Shown piece after piece: positions 50,774 to 59,904 of a stretch of DNA of 64,000 nucleotides. Position 1 is the stretch's first letter; every line of letters begins with the position of its first letter. Under the pieces are notes generated by a model. That model made no database searches and was not told where the DNA came from. It saw nothing but the letters and a program-made list of their open reading frames with translations. The stretch lies in assembly GCF_008180415.1 (NCBI RefSeq), contig NZ_VTEI01000012.1, forward strand, positions 1 through 64,000. Reading direction: 5' to 3'. Origin of the DNA: Rossellomorea vietnamensis. Lineage in GTDB: Bacteria > Bacillota > Bacilli > Bacillales > Bacillaceae_B. Position numbers and translations under genes: made by a program.

Positions 50774-51691
50774 ATGGAACAAGTAATGCGTAACTTCTTT
50801 TTATTCTTATCCAAGAATAAACCATTAACGAAAGTAGCGAAAAAATATGGTTTGCGCTTTGGCGCAGCTCGATTTGTTGCTGGTGAATCCATCGACCTCG
50901 CTGTTGAAGCTATCAAAGGGCTGAATAATCAAGGGTTATCCGTAACAATCGATTATCTTGGAGAGTTCATTGATAATGAAGCAGAAGCAAATGAGATGGC
51001 TGATCAATGCATTGAGGCTGTAAAGGCAATCGGCAGGGAGCGGATTGATTCACAGCTTTCATTGAAAATGACATCGATGGGTCTCGATCTTTCTGAAGAA
51101 ATTGTTATGAAAAACATGAGAAGAATCCTTGAAGCAGCCCAGGAGTTTGGAGTGTTCGTTACGATCGATATGGAAGATTACTCCCGATGCGGCAAGACCA
51201 TCGATATTTTCAAAAGGCTGAAATCTGAATATGATAATGTCGGTACGGTTATCCAGGCTTATCTGTTCAGAACAGAAAAGGATATGGAAGTTCTGAATGA
51301 ATATTCTCCAAATCTTCGACTCGTTAAAGGGGCATACAAGGAATCGCCTCTTGTAGCTTTCCCGGATAAAAAAGACGTCGACGACAACTTTAAAAAAATT
51401 ATTAAGATGCATCTGCTCAATGGCAACTACACCGCTGTGGCAACACATGACGATGCGATGATTGAATATACGAAGCAGATTGTAGAGGAGTACAATATCC
51501 CTCACGACCAATTTGAATTCCAGATGCTCTATGGAATCAGAGTGGAGCGGCAGCTGGAGCTGGCTAAAGAAGGATATAAAATGCGCGTCTATGTTCCATA
51601 CGGCACAGATTGGTACGGCTACTTCATGCGCCGCCTTGCAGAAAGACCTGCAAACGTCGCTTTTGTACTGAAAGGTGTAATCAACAAGTAA
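50774..51691 (+). CDS. fadM: Proline dehydrogenase (FadM/YusM)
   Basis: A 305-aa FAD-dependent TIM-barrel enzyme oxidising L-proline to pyrroline-5-carboxylate. Landmarks: VTIDYLGEF (about 67-75), LSLKMTSMGLD (about 96-106), VTIDMEDYSRC (about 132-142), LRLVKGAYKE (about 183-192), TAVATHDDAMI, EFQMLYGIR and YVPYGTDWYGYFMRRLAERP. In B. subtilis this gene (yusM) sits by fadN as here. ATG 50774 chosen with GGGGG upstream. Confidence 0.92.
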   Translation: MEQVMRNFFLFLSKNKPLTKVAKKYGLRFGAARFVAGESIDLAVEAIKGLNNQGLSVTIDYLGEFIDNEAEANEMADQCIEAVKAIGRERIDSQLSLKMTSMGLDLSEEIVMKNMRRILEAAQEFGVFVTIDMEDYSRCGKTIDIFKRLKSEYDNVGTVIQAYLFRTEKDMEVLNEYSPNLRLVKGAYKESPLVAFPDKKDVDDNFKKIIKMHLLNGNYTAVATHDDAMIEYTKQIVEEYNIPHDQFEFQMLYGIRVERQLELAKEGYKMRVYVPYGTDWYGYFMRRLAERPANVAFVLKGVINK

Positions 51692-51723
51692 ATTGAGAGT
51701 TTAGCATAATCATATATGAACGG

Positions 51724-51760
51724 GACCGCTGCAGGATTTCTATCTTGCAGCGGTCTTTTT
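51724..51760 (+). terminator. Terminator after fadM
   Basis: GACCGCTGCAGG...CTTGCAGCGGTC followed by TTTTT. The remaining gap to 52079 shows no gene. Confidence 0.92.
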
Positions 51761-52079
51761 GATCATTCATTTGTATTTTTGATCTGACTAATAATTTGGC
51801 AGGATCCAGAGAAAAAACAGCCAGAACCTCAACTTGACTGTATCAAATGAAAGATTAGTGAAATCAATGCTGCCAAATGACTGATCAGACAGCACTGAAG
51901 TTGGTTTAACTAATCGACGTCATCAAAAACCCAACGGGACAGAAGTGCATCACGATTCTGCCAAATTCTTGACCTGACTTCAAGCAATCTTGGTTTTACC
52001 CATTCACTGTGAGCTTTAGTTTAGAGAAATATGCAGACAGCCCGCCAAGAACTCGGAAAACCAACAGATAAAACAGAGA

Positions 52080-52211
52080 TTATTTTTTGTATTGATTGTT
52101 TTGGCTGTTCACCTTGCCGCCGCCGTCATGTTCCACTGTCGGACCTGCATCACCTTTTACACTGGCCGCGCTGACGCCTGCCTTGGATGGGTTTTTCTTT
52201 CTTTTTGCCAT
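52080..52211 (-). CDS. yuzL: YuzL family small protein
   Basis: A 43-aa hydrophilic protein: a basic start (MAKRKKNPSKAG) then VSAASVKGDAGPTVEHDGGG and an Asn/Gln/Lys tail. It matches YuzL, which sits next to fadN in B. subtilis. ATG 52211 has GGAGGTG; a longer in-frame start encodes an unrelated hydrophobic leader and is rejected. Function unknown, possibly spore-related. Confidence 0.85.
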   Translation of the reverse strand: MAKRKKNPSKAGVSAASVKGDAGPTVEHDGGGKVNSQNNQYKK

Positions 52212-52295
52212 ATTAATCACCTCCACTATTAGAATTACCAAAAGGTGCAAAAAGATTATTTTTTGAAAATTTTTCATTTTTTAAACTTTAAGATA

Positions 52296-52324
52296 TTGCA
52301 GTCTGCTGTAAAATCTTATATATT
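52296..52324 (+). promoter_or_regulatory. Promoter of fadNAE
   Basis: TTGCAG (52296-52301), 17-bp spacer, TATATT (52319-52324). Confidence 0.65.
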
Positions 52325-52366
52325 AGAGGTAACAGATCTCATTCGTGATTTTTTTTGAGAAGAAAA

Positions 52367-52384
52367 TGAATGAGTGTTCATTCA
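52367..52384. promoter_or_regulatory. FadR operator
   Basis: TGAATGA-GTGT-TCATTCA is a perfect 7-4-7 palindrome identical in arms to the B. subtilis FadR consensus. It lies in the leader, 22 bp before the fadN start, and should block transcription until long-chain acyl-CoA releases FadR. Confidence 0.9.
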
Positions 52385-52406
52385 AGGAGTAAAAGGGGGA
52401 AAAATA

Positions 52407-54791
52407 GTGGCTCGTAAAATTCAAAGAGCAGCAGTATTAGGATCTGGAGTAATGGGATCGGGTATAGCAGCCCACCTGGCGAATATCGGGATACCTGCCT
52501 TGCTGCTGGATATAGTACCGCGTGAGTTAACTGAAGCAGAAAAAGCGAAGGGACTGACTTTGGAAGATAAAGCCGTCCGCAACCGTATGAGTGAAGGGGC
52601 GCTTAAGAAGCTTCTTAAGCAAAAACCTGCACCTCTTACTTCAAAGAAGAATCTTTCATTGATTGAAGCAGGTAACTTTGAAGATGATATGGAGAAATTA
52701 AGTGATTGTGACTGGATCATTGAAGTGGTCGTTGAAAACCTGGATATCAAGAAGAAGGTTTTTGAAAGTGTTGAAAAGCATAGAAAGAAAGGCAGCATCA
52801 TCAGCTCCAACACGTCCGGGATTTCAATTGAAGCGATGTCAGAAGGAAGATCGGAGGATTTCCAGAAGAACTTCCTGGGAACTCACTTCTTTAACCCTCC
52901 GCGTTACCTGAAATTACTTGAAGTCATCCCTACTGAAAAAACAGATCCGGAAGTACTTTCTTTCATTAAAACATTTGGTGAAGATGTACTTGGCAAAGGG
53001 GTCGTCCTTGCGAAGGATACACCAAATTTCATCGCCAACCGGATTGGAACTTACGGCCTGCTGATCACACTGCAGGAAATGTTGAAAAGCGGTATAAGTG
53101 TTGGGGAAGTGGATTCCATTACCGGACCAGCAATCGGCCGTCCGAAAAGTGCAACCTTCCGTACCCTCGATGTTGTAGGGCTGGATACATTCGCACATGT
53201 GGCGAAAAATGTTTATGACCAGGTTGACGGAGAAGAAAAGAAAGTATTTGAGATTCCCGGATTCATGCAGAAGATGCTGGATAATGGATGGCTTGGTTCC
53301 AAAAGCGGCCAAGGCTTCTACATGAAACAAGGGAAAGAAATCCTTGAGCTCGATACCGAAACATTGGAATACGGACCACGGAAAAAGTTAAAAACAACTT
53401 CGACTGAATTAAGCAAGCAGGAAAAAGGACTTTCGAACAAAATGAAAGCGCTTGTTTATGTAGAGGACAAAGCCGGCACATTCCTTTGGAACATCCTTTC
53501 ACCGGTGCTTCTGTATTCAGGAGACCTGCTTGAGACCATTGCCGATGATATCGTTGCGATCGATCAGGCAATGAAATGGGGCTTCGGCTGGCAGCAAGGG
53601 CCATTTGAAACGTGGGACAGCATCGGCCTTGAGAAATCAGTAAGCAAAATGAGAGAAGAAGGCAGAGAGCTTCCGGCATGGATTACAGAGATGCTTGAAG
53701 CAGGCCATAGTTCTTTCTATAAAGAAGAAGATGGAGAAAAGTACTTCTACCATAACGGTGAATATAAAAAGATTGAGAGAAACCCAAAAGTAATAGATTT
53801 AAAGCTTTTGAAGCAGCAAGGAAAACTGATTAAGAAAAACTCCGGTGCGAGCCTGATTGATATCGGTGATGGAGTAGCTCTGCTTGAATTCCATTCACCA
53901 AACAACTCCATCGGACTGGATATCGTTCAAATGATCAACTTCTCTATTGAAGAAGTAGAAAAGAATTTCAAAGGGCTCGTCATCGGAAACCAAGGCAAAA
54001 ATTTCTGTGTAGGAGCTAACATCGCAATGATCCTAATGGAAGCACAGGATGACAACATCTTTGAAATTGATATGGTTGTCCGCAACTTCCAGCAGGCCAT
54101 GATGAATATTAAATACAGCAAAAAACCTGTGGTAGCAGCACCTTTTGGCATGACACTTGGAGGAGGCTCGGAGGTTTGCCTTCCAGCAGCTCATATCCAA
54201 GCATCCATGGAGACCTATATGGGGCTGGTGGAAGCCGGTGTCGGCCTGATCCCTGGCGGAGGCGGAAACAAAGAATTATATATCAAGCATCTTAATATGA
54301 TGCCTGAAGGAATTGACTTCGATCTGCAGAAGGTTGCTAGTAAGGTGTTTGAAACAATAGCAATGGCAAAAGTCTCTACCTCTGGTGACGAGGCAAGGGA
54401 TAATAATTTCTTGAACAATGCTGACGGTGTAAGTGCCAATGGAGATCACCTTTTATATGACGCGAAGCAGGCAGCTCTTGCTTTAAGTGAAAGCGGCTAC
54501 ACTCCTCCAGTCCGCAGAAAGATCCCGGTTGTAGGTGAATCTGGATATGCGGCACTGATCCTTGGAGCTCAAGCAATGCTTCACTCAGGCTATATATCTG
54601 AACATGACTTGGCAATCGCGAAAAAATTGGCGTTTGTACTGGCAGGAGGCAAGCTGCCATTCGGTACCGAAGTAGATGAGCAATATCTATTGGACTTGGA
54701 GAGAGAAGCATTCCTGAGTCTTGTCGCACAACCGAAATCACAGCAGCGCATGCAGCACATGCTGGTAAAAGGAAAGCCGCTGCGTAACTAA
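52407..54791 (+). CDS. fadN: 3-hydroxyacyl-CoA dehydrogenase/enoyl-CoA hydratase FadN
   Basis: A 794-aa bifunctional beta-oxidation enzyme. The NAD-binding motif AAVLGSGVMGSGIAAHLAN begins at about residue 8; SSNTSGIS and GTHFFNPPRYLKLLE mark the dehydrogenase. The C-terminal crotonase part has GLVIGNQGKNFCVGANIAMI and MTLGGGSEVCLPA for the oxyanion hole. Start is GTG 52407 (AAAAGGGGG upstream), which aligns with the family N-terminus; an earlier GTG overlaps the FadR site. First gene of fadN-fadA-fadE. Confidence 0.95.
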   Translation: MARKIQRAAVLGSGVMGSGIAAHLANIGIPALLLDIVPRELTEAEKAKGLTLEDKAVRNRMSEGALKKLLKQKPAPLTSKKNLSLIEAGNFEDDMEKLSDCDWIIEVVVENLDIKKKVFESVEKHRKKGSIISSNTSGISIEAMSEGRSEDFQKNFLGTHFFNPPRYLKLLEVIPTEKTDPEVLSFIKTFGEDVLGKGVVLAKDTPNFIANRIGTYGLLITLQEMLKSGISVGEVDSITGPAIGRPKSATFRTLDVVGLDTFAHVAKNVYDQVDGEEKKVFEIPGFMQKMLDNGWLGSKSGQGFYMKQGKEILELDTETLEYGPRKKLKTTSTELSKQEKGLSNKMKALVYVEDKAGTFLWNILSPVLLYSGDLLETIADDIVAIDQAMKWGFGWQQGPFETWDSIGLEKSVSKMREEGRELPAWITEMLEAGHSSFYKEEDGEKYFYHNGEYKKIERNPKVIDLKLLKQQGKLIKKNSGASLIDIGDGVALLEFHSPNNSIGLDIVQMINFSIEEVEKNFKGLVIGNQGKNFCVGANIAMILMEAQDDNIFEIDMVVRNFQQAMMNIKYSKKPVVAAPFGMTLGGGSEVCLPAAHIQASMETYMGLVEAGVGLIPGGGGNKELYIKHLNMMPEGIDFDLQKVASKVFETIAMAKVSTSGDEARDNNFLNNADGVSANGDHLLYDAKQAALALSESGYTPPVRRKIPVVGESGYAALILGAQAMLHSGYISEHDLAIAKKLAFVLAGGKLPFGTEVDEQYLLDLEREAFLSLVAQPKSQQRMQHMLVKGKPLRN

Positions 54792-54826
54792 CATATATTG
54801 ATTTTTACTAGAAATGGGGGAAGAAC

Positions 54827-56005
54827 ATGCGAGAAGCGGTATTAGTAGCCGGCGCCCGAACACCGGTGGGAAAAGCAAACAAGGGGACTCTGGCAACAGT
54901 CAGACCTGATGACCTGGGTGCGCTGGTTGTAAAAGAAACACTGAAACGAGCGGGAAACTATGATGGAAATATAGATGACTTAATTATCGGATGTGCCATG
55001 CCGGAAGCGGAACAAGGCTTGAACATGGCAAGGAATATCGGCGGACTGGCGGGACTTCCGCATAACGTCCCTGCCATAACCATTAACCGTTACTGCTCCT
55101 CAGGCTTGCAGTCCATTGCATATGCAGCGGAGAAGATCATGCTGGGCCACTCTGACACAGCAATTGCAGGGGGCGCTGAATCAATGAGCCTTGTGCCTTT
55201 AATGGGGCATGTAGTCCGCCCTAATGCAAAGCTTGCTGAAACAGCTCCTCAATATTATATGGGCATGGGACACACAGCAGAGGAAGTCGCAAAAAAATTC
55301 GGTATCTCACGTGAAGATCAAGATGCTTTCGCAGTAAGAAGCCATGAGAAAGCTGCGAGTGCGATTGCTGAAGGCAGATTCCAGGATGAAATCGTTCCTG
55401 TGGACGTAGTCCTGCGTTCAGTCAACAGCCAAAACAAGGTGGTTGAAAAGAATATTACGTTCTCAAAAGATGAAGGCGTAAGACCTGGCACAAATCAAGA
55501 AGTCCTTTCTAAGCTGCGCCCGGTGTTCAATGTTAAGGGATCAGTGACAGCTGGAAACTCTTCGCAGACAAGTGACGGAGCAGCAGCAGTCATGGTTATG
55601 GATCGTGAAAAAGCGGATTCACTTGGCCTTGCACCGATGGCGAGATTCAGATCATTTGCTGTTGCGGGTGTGCCGCCGGAAATCATGGGTGTCGGACCTG
55701 TCGAAGCGATTCCGAAAGCACTAAAAATGGCGGGTCTTCAATTAGAAGACATCGGTTTGTTTGAACTGAATGAAGCCTTTGCTTCTCAATCCATCCAGGT
55801 TATCCGCCAGCTTGGCCTTAATGAAGACATTATCAATGTCAACGGCGGCGCCATTGCCCTGGGACATCCACTTGGTTGTTCCGGAACGAAACTGACTCTT
55901 TCTCTCGTGCATGAAATGAAGAGACGTAATGTGCAATTTGGTGTCGTAACAATGTGTATCGGCGGAGGAATGGGTGCTGCCGGAGTATTTGAACTGATAG
56001 GTTAA
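54827..56005 (+). CDS. fadA: Acetyl-CoA acyltransferase (3-ketoacyl-CoA thiolase) FadA
   Basis: A 392-aa thiolase that cleaves 3-ketoacyl-CoA to acetyl-CoA. The nucleophilic C90 is in NRYCSSGLQS; the other catalytic residues are in ALGHPLGCSG (His about 348) and TMCIGGGMG (Cys about 378). Length is standard. GGGGGAAG precedes ATG 54827. Middle gene of the fad operon. Confidence 0.96.
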   Translation: MREAVLVAGARTPVGKANKGTLATVRPDDLGALVVKETLKRAGNYDGNIDDLIIGCAMPEAEQGLNMARNIGGLAGLPHNVPAITINRYCSSGLQSIAYAAEKIMLGHSDTAIAGGAESMSLVPLMGHVVRPNAKLAETAPQYYMGMGHTAEEVAKKFGISREDQDAFAVRSHEKAASAIAEGRFQDEIVPVDVVLRSVNSQNKVVEKNITFSKDEGVRPGTNQEVLSKLRPVFNVKGSVTAGNSSQTSDGAAAVMVMDREKADSLGLAPMARFRSFAVAGVPPEIMGVGPVEAIPKALKMAGLQLEDIGLFELNEAFASQSIQVIRQLGLNEDIINVNGGAIALGHPLGCSGTKLTLSLVHEMKRRNVQFGVVTMCIGGGMGAAGVFELIG

Positions 56006-56074
56006 TTTTTAGGAGGCTCACAACCGAGCCTTCGGTTTTCAATAACTGTTTTTTAAAACAAGGAGGAAAAACAG

Positions 56075-57859
56075 ATGACAAATCAAACTGATAAGTTGGT
56101 AAAAGGCGGCAGCTTTATTATCGAAGATGTTTCTTATGAAAATGTGTTCACACCTGAAGATTTTTCAGATGAACAGATAATGATTGCTAAAACAACAGAA
56201 GATTATGTTGTAAAAGAAGTTGTTCCACAAGTGGAACACTTGGAAAATCATGAATTTGACCGTTCTGTAAAACTATTGAAAAGTGCTGGAGACCTTGGCC
56301 TTCTAGGTGCAGATGTGCCTGAGGAATACGGCGGACTCGGCCTTGATAAAGTAAGCTCTGCACTTATTGCGGAGAAGATGTCCACTGCAGGCGGATTCTC
56401 CATTTCACATGGAGCGCATGTTGGAATTGGATCTCTTCCAATTGTATTGTTCGGTAACGAAGACCAAAAACAAAAGTACCTTCCAGCATTGGCGACAGGT
56501 GAGAAAATTGCTGCCTATGCCCTGACTGAGCCGGGTTCCGGTTCAGATGCCCTTGGTGCCAGAACGACAGCCAAGCTGAACGAAGCAGGCACTCACTATG
56601 TTTTAAACGGTGAAAAACAGTGGATCACCAATGCAGGTTTTGCTGATGTATTTGTTGTCTATGCAAAAATTGACGGTGAGCAGTTCTCTGCTTTTATCGT
56701 TGAGCGTGAGTATCCTGGTGTATCTACAGGTGCTGAGGAAAAGAAAATGGGGATCAAGAGTTCTTCCACTCGTACATTGATTCTTGAAGACGCAGAAATT
56801 CCGGTCGAAAACCTTCTTGGTGAAGCAGGAAAAGGGCATATCATTGCGTTCAATATCCTGAATATCGGCCGTTACAAGCTTGGTGTAGGTGCTGTTGGCG
56901 GAAGCAAGCGTGCGATGGACGTAACAATCAAATACGCAAACCAGCGCCAGCAGTTCAAGACGCCAATCTCAGCTTTTAACTTAACAAAAGAAAAATTCTC
57001 TACAATGGCATCCAAGCTGTATGCAACAGAAAGTTCAGTATACCGTACAGTCGGTTTGTTTGAAGACCGTATGAGCCAATTGACAGACGAAGAAGTCAAA
57101 AACGGAACGGAAGTTGCTAAATCCATTGCTGAATATGCAATCGAGTGTTCACTGAATAAAGTATTTGCAACGGAAACCCTTGATTATATCGTGGATGAAG
57201 GTGTTCAAATTCATGGGGGATACGGGTTCATGCAGGAGTATGAAATTGAAAGAATGTACCGCGATTCCCGTATCAACCGTATTTTCGAAGGAACAAATGA
57301 AATCAACCGCCTGTTAGTGCCTGGCACATATGTCCGTAAAGCACTTAAAGGTGAACTGCCATTATTCCAGAAAGCACAGGCTCTTCAAGAAGAGTTGATG
57401 ATGCTTATGCCGGAAGAAGTGGGCGATGCACCGCTGGAACAGGAAAAATACCTTGTGAAAAATGCGAAGAAGATCGGCTTGCTGATCGCGGGTCTGGCTG
57501 CACAGAAATACGGAAAAGCTCTGGAAAAAGAGCAGGAGATCCTTGTAAACATTGCGGATATCATTTCCAATGCTTATGCGATGGAATCAGCCGTTCTTCG
57601 TACGGAAAAAGCCATTAACAAAGATGGCGTTGAAAAAGCAAAGCAAAAGTTATTGTACACACAAATCTTCTGTCAGGAAGCATTCAACGAGATTGAAGCG
57701 CATGCAAAAGAAACATTGGTTGCAGCAGAAACAGGCGATTCTTTGAGAATGATGCTGTCAGCGCTTCGTAAATTCACGCGCTACACACCGCTTAACATTA
57801 TCGCAGTTAAACGTGAAGCATCTGAAAAGCTAATTGAAGCAGAGCGTTATGTTCTGTAA
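56075..57859 (+). CDS. fadE: Acyl-CoA dehydrogenase FadE
   Basis: A 594-aa FAD enzyme starting beta-oxidation by alpha-beta dehydrogenation. ALTEPGSGSDALGARTTA (about 151-168), EKQWITNAGFADVFVVYAKI (about 181-200) and QIHGGYGFMQEYEIERMYRD then INRIFEGTNEINR with the catalytic Glu are standard. A C-terminal helical extension of about 170 residues distinguishes this subfamily. ACAAGGAGG precedes ATG 56075. Last gene of the operon before a strong terminator. Confidence 0.95.
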   Translation: MTNQTDKLVKGGSFIIEDVSYENVFTPEDFSDEQIMIAKTTEDYVVKEVVPQVEHLENHEFDRSVKLLKSAGDLGLLGADVPEEYGGLGLDKVSSALIAEKMSTAGGFSISHGAHVGIGSLPIVLFGNEDQKQKYLPALATGEKIAAYALTEPGSGSDALGARTTAKLNEAGTHYVLNGEKQWITNAGFADVFVVYAKIDGEQFSAFIVEREYPGVSTGAEEKKMGIKSSSTRTLILEDAEIPVENLLGEAGKGHIIAFNILNIGRYKLGVGAVGGSKRAMDVTIKYANQRQQFKTPISAFNLTKEKFSTMASKLYATESSVYRTVGLFEDRMSQLTDEEVKNGTEVAKSIAEYAIECSLNKVFATETLDYIVDEGVQIHGGYGFMQEYEIERMYRDSRINRIFEGTNEINRLLVPGTYVRKALKGELPLFQKAQALQEELMMLMPEEVGDAPLEQEKYLVKNAKKIGLLIAGLAAQKYGKALEKEQEILVNIADIISNAYAMESAVLRTEKAINKDGVEKAKQKLLYTQIFCQEAFNEIEAHAKETLVAAETGDSLRMMLSALRKFTRYTPLNIIAVKREASEKLIEAERYVL

Positions 57860-57869
57860 ATAGATCTTC

Positions 57870-57902
57870 GGCCGGACTCATCCAATGGGTCCGGTTTTTT
57901 TC
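57870..57902 (+). terminator. Terminator of fadNAE
   Basis: CCGGAC...GTCCGG followed by TTTTTTT. Confidence 0.85.
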
Positions 57903-57924
57903 TGTAGATGAATAAAGAATCCTT

Positions 57925-58110
57925 TTCTTTCGGTGTTACCAGTTTTTACTCCTGTTAATATGAAAAACTCCCATGACGGCACCACCGCCACTATCTATCA
58001 TAAAAAAGGCTACTATAACCATCCTCATAGTATAAGTAAGATTCAAAGTGGATAAGCTAGTAGTTTTGCCAAGCTTAATTTTGCCTTTTATCATACAAAG
58101 AGCCTTTAGA
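57925..58110 (-). repeat. Dispersed element, inverted copy of 60.93-61.09 kb
   Basis: On the minus strand it reads TTTCTAAAGGCTCTTTGTAT, AAGCTTGGCAAAACTACTAG, CTTATCCACTTTGAATC, then ATGATAGATAGTGGCGGTGG and, near 57940, AAAACTGGTAACACCGAAAG. The last block is shared with the short TIR elements. A minus-strand frame exists but has no ribosome-binding site or family look. Confidence 0.65.
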
Positions 58111-58226
58111 AAACTTGCATGCTCAATCCGTTTCATACAAAGAAAGATGGTCACTTCCGTTGTCCGCAAGGTGCAGGAACGTATATAATGTGAGGTAAGA
58201 TGGTAAAAGAGTGAAGGAATGCTGAA

Positions 58227-58529
58227 TTGTGTCAAAAAGCAATGGATCCATTCTCTAAGTGTATACCTTTATTCCAAGCATTGAGTGATCCCTGCAGGCA
58301 GGATATCATCCTCCTGCTGGCGGAGAACGAGCCTTTGACAGTCAATGAGATAACTGCAAATCTCACTTTGTCCAGGCCGGCAGTTTCTTATCATTTGAAA
58401 GTTTTATGAGCTCAGCATCTGGTGACTATCGAGCAAAAAGGCACTCAAAGATTCTATTCACTTGCGCTTGACCAAGCTATTGAAGAATTAAAAGAATTGA
58501 TTGATACGGTAGAACACACATGCATCTGA
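58227..58529 (+). pseudogene. ArsR-family regulator with an in-frame TGA
   Basis: One frame from TTG 58227 to TGA 58527-58529 is interrupted only by TGA at 58407-58409. Before: FQALSDPCRQDIILLLAENE and NLTLSRPAVSYHLKVL, the ArsR helix-turn-helix. After: AQHLVTIEQKGTQRFYSLAL then IEELKELIDTVEHTCI, the wing and dimer helix. The family usually has a residue such as Lys or Arg at the stop, so CGA to TGA would explain it. About 100 codons, normal length. Pseudogene or sequence error. Confidence 0.85.
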
Positions 58530-58644
58530 TTTATTTTGATGATAACTTCTTAATGTCCTGCAGAATAATTTGCAGGACATTAAGGAATTTTGTCGAACTA
58601 GTAGTAGTTGAAACAGAAAAACCTCCGGGAAGGGTGGTGAGAAA

Positions 58645-59001
58645 ATGACAATCCAATTTTATTCATATCCCAAATGCGGAACCTGCCGCAAAGCCAAACA
58701 ATGGTTTGAGGAGAACGGCAAGGAATTTAATGAAATACATATTGTTGAGAATCCTCCCACAAAGGAGGAGTTGAAGGAGCTTCACAAAAATAGCGGAATG
58801 CCTTTAAAAAAGTTCTTTAACACAAGCGGTAAGAAATACCGGGAACTTGGCTTGAAAGACAAGGTTAATGATTCTTCTGAAGAGGAGCTGCTTGAGATTC
58901 TTGCGAGTGACGGGATGCTGATCAAGCGGCCTATAGCTGCCGAAGGATCAACTGTGACAGTCGGCTTTAAGGAAGAAACATACGAGACTGCATGGCAGTA
59001 A
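58645..59001 (+). CDS. yusI: Spx/ArsC-like protein YusI
   Basis: A 118-aa thioredoxin-fold protein of the ArsC/Spx family. The motif CGTCRKAKQWFEENG at about residues 10-24 gives a CxxC pair. MPLKKFFNTSGKKYRELGLK, then ASDGMLIKRPI, follow as in arsenate reductase-like proteins. YusI sits between gcvH and fadE in B. subtilis, as here. Substrate unknown; a role as an Spx-like regulator or reductase is possible. GGGTGGTGAG precedes ATG 58645. Confidence 0.9.
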   Translation: MTIQFYSYPKCGTCRKAKQWFEENGKEFNEIHIVENPPTKEELKELHKNSGMPLKKFFNTSGKKYRELGLKDKVNDSSEEELLEILASDGMLIKRPIAAEGSTVTVGFKEETYETAWQ

Positions 59002-59070
59002 AAGATTTCTTGCTTTTATCGTAGTAAATATGTCAATATTGATGTGAATAGAGCAATGGAGGGATAGGAC

Positions 59071-59454
59071 ATGAGCACACCAAAAGAACTTCGTTTTTCA
59101 GAAGAACATGAGTGGGTTAAAGTTGAAGGGGAAAATGTACGTATAGGAATCACGCATTTCGCGCAATCAGAATTAGGAGATATTGTTTTCGTTGAACTTC
59201 CAGAAGTTGGAGATGAAATTACAGCCAACGAGCCATTCGGAAGCGTAGAATCTGTTAAAACCGTTTCTGAATTATATGCACCTGTAAGCGGCAAGGTTGT
59301 TGAAGTCAATGAAAACCTTGATGACAGCCCTGAATTCGTTAACGAGTCTCCATACGAAAAAGCCTGGATGGTCATCATTGAACCTTCTGATGCTTCTCAA
59401 GTGGACAACCTTATGACTGCCGAGCAGTATGAAGAAATGATTAAAGAAGACTAA
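59071..59454 (+). CDS. gcvH: Glycine cleavage system H protein
   Basis: A 127-aa lipoyl carrier. The lipoylated residue is K63 in ESVKTVSEL; EEHEWVKVEG and GDIVFVELPEVG precede it. It shuttles the aminomethyl group of glycine between P and T proteins and in Bacillus also supplies lipoyl groups to other complexes. Its partner genes are not adjacent, as in B. subtilis. GGAGGGATAGG precedes ATG 59071. Confidence 0.97.
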   Translation: MSTPKELRFSEEHEWVKVEGENVRIGITHFAQSELGDIVFVELPEVGDEITANEPFGSVESVKTVSELYAPVSGKVVEVNENLDDSPEFVNESPYEKAWMVIIEPSDASQVDNLMTAEQYEEMIKED

Positions 59455-59464
59455 AACTATTTAC

Positions 59465-59500
59465 AAAACCCTCCAGCTGTTCCGGAGGGTTTTGTTTTGC
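59465..59500 (+). terminator. gcvH terminator
   Basis: AAAACCCTCC/GGAGGGTTTT with downstream T-tract. Confidence 0.92.
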
Positions 59501-59547
59501 TTTTTGGGTACGCTAGTAATACATACTTGCACAAGGGGGCTTATTAC

Positions 59548-59787
59548 ATGTTGAAACCCAAAAAGCTGGATGTTACACAGCGTGTCACTGGAAAACTGAT
59601 TGATGGACAGCTGCATTTATTCCTTGATGAACAACTGGTAGGAAAGATGGATATTTCTAATTCAGCGGAAGATCTTCAGCTGGAACCAAACTTTGAAACA
59701 TTTGGAAACAAGATCATCCAGAATTATATGGCTCCAGATGAGTCAGAGCCGCGTTATACAGATTGTGATGAAGGCGGCTGGTGCTGA
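59548..59787 (+). CDS. yusG: YusG (DUF2553) family protein
   Basis: A 79-aa protein, MLKPKKLDVTQRVTGKLIDG with HLFLDEQLVGKMDI and the conserved acidic-Cys ending YTDCDEGGWC, matching YusG of B. subtilis at the same locus. ATG 59548 has AAGGGGGC upstream; an earlier in-frame start is inside the terminator region. Function unknown. Confidence 0.85.
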   Translation: MLKPKKLDVTQRVTGKLIDGQLHLFLDEQLVGKMDISNSAEDLQLEPNFETFGNKIIQNYMAPDESEPRYTDCDEGGWC

Positions 59788-59816
59788 AAAAAGGGTAGAT
59801 TCGTCTACTCTTTTTC
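59788..59816 (+). terminator. yusG terminator
   Basis: AAAAAAGGGTAGA/TCTACTCTTTTT. Confidence 0.75.
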
Positions 59817-59904
59817 TGTATGGATTTTCACACGCATCACAGGGTTTATTCTTTGCATTCCAGGTTAAAAAGCGGGAAAATAATAGTGAGTATAACAAGT
59901 AATT

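Noticed and set aside
57936..58235. 99-codon minus-strand frame upstream of the ArsR pseudogene
   Set aside because: Falls in a dispersed repeat, with no ribosome-binding site and no family-like composition.
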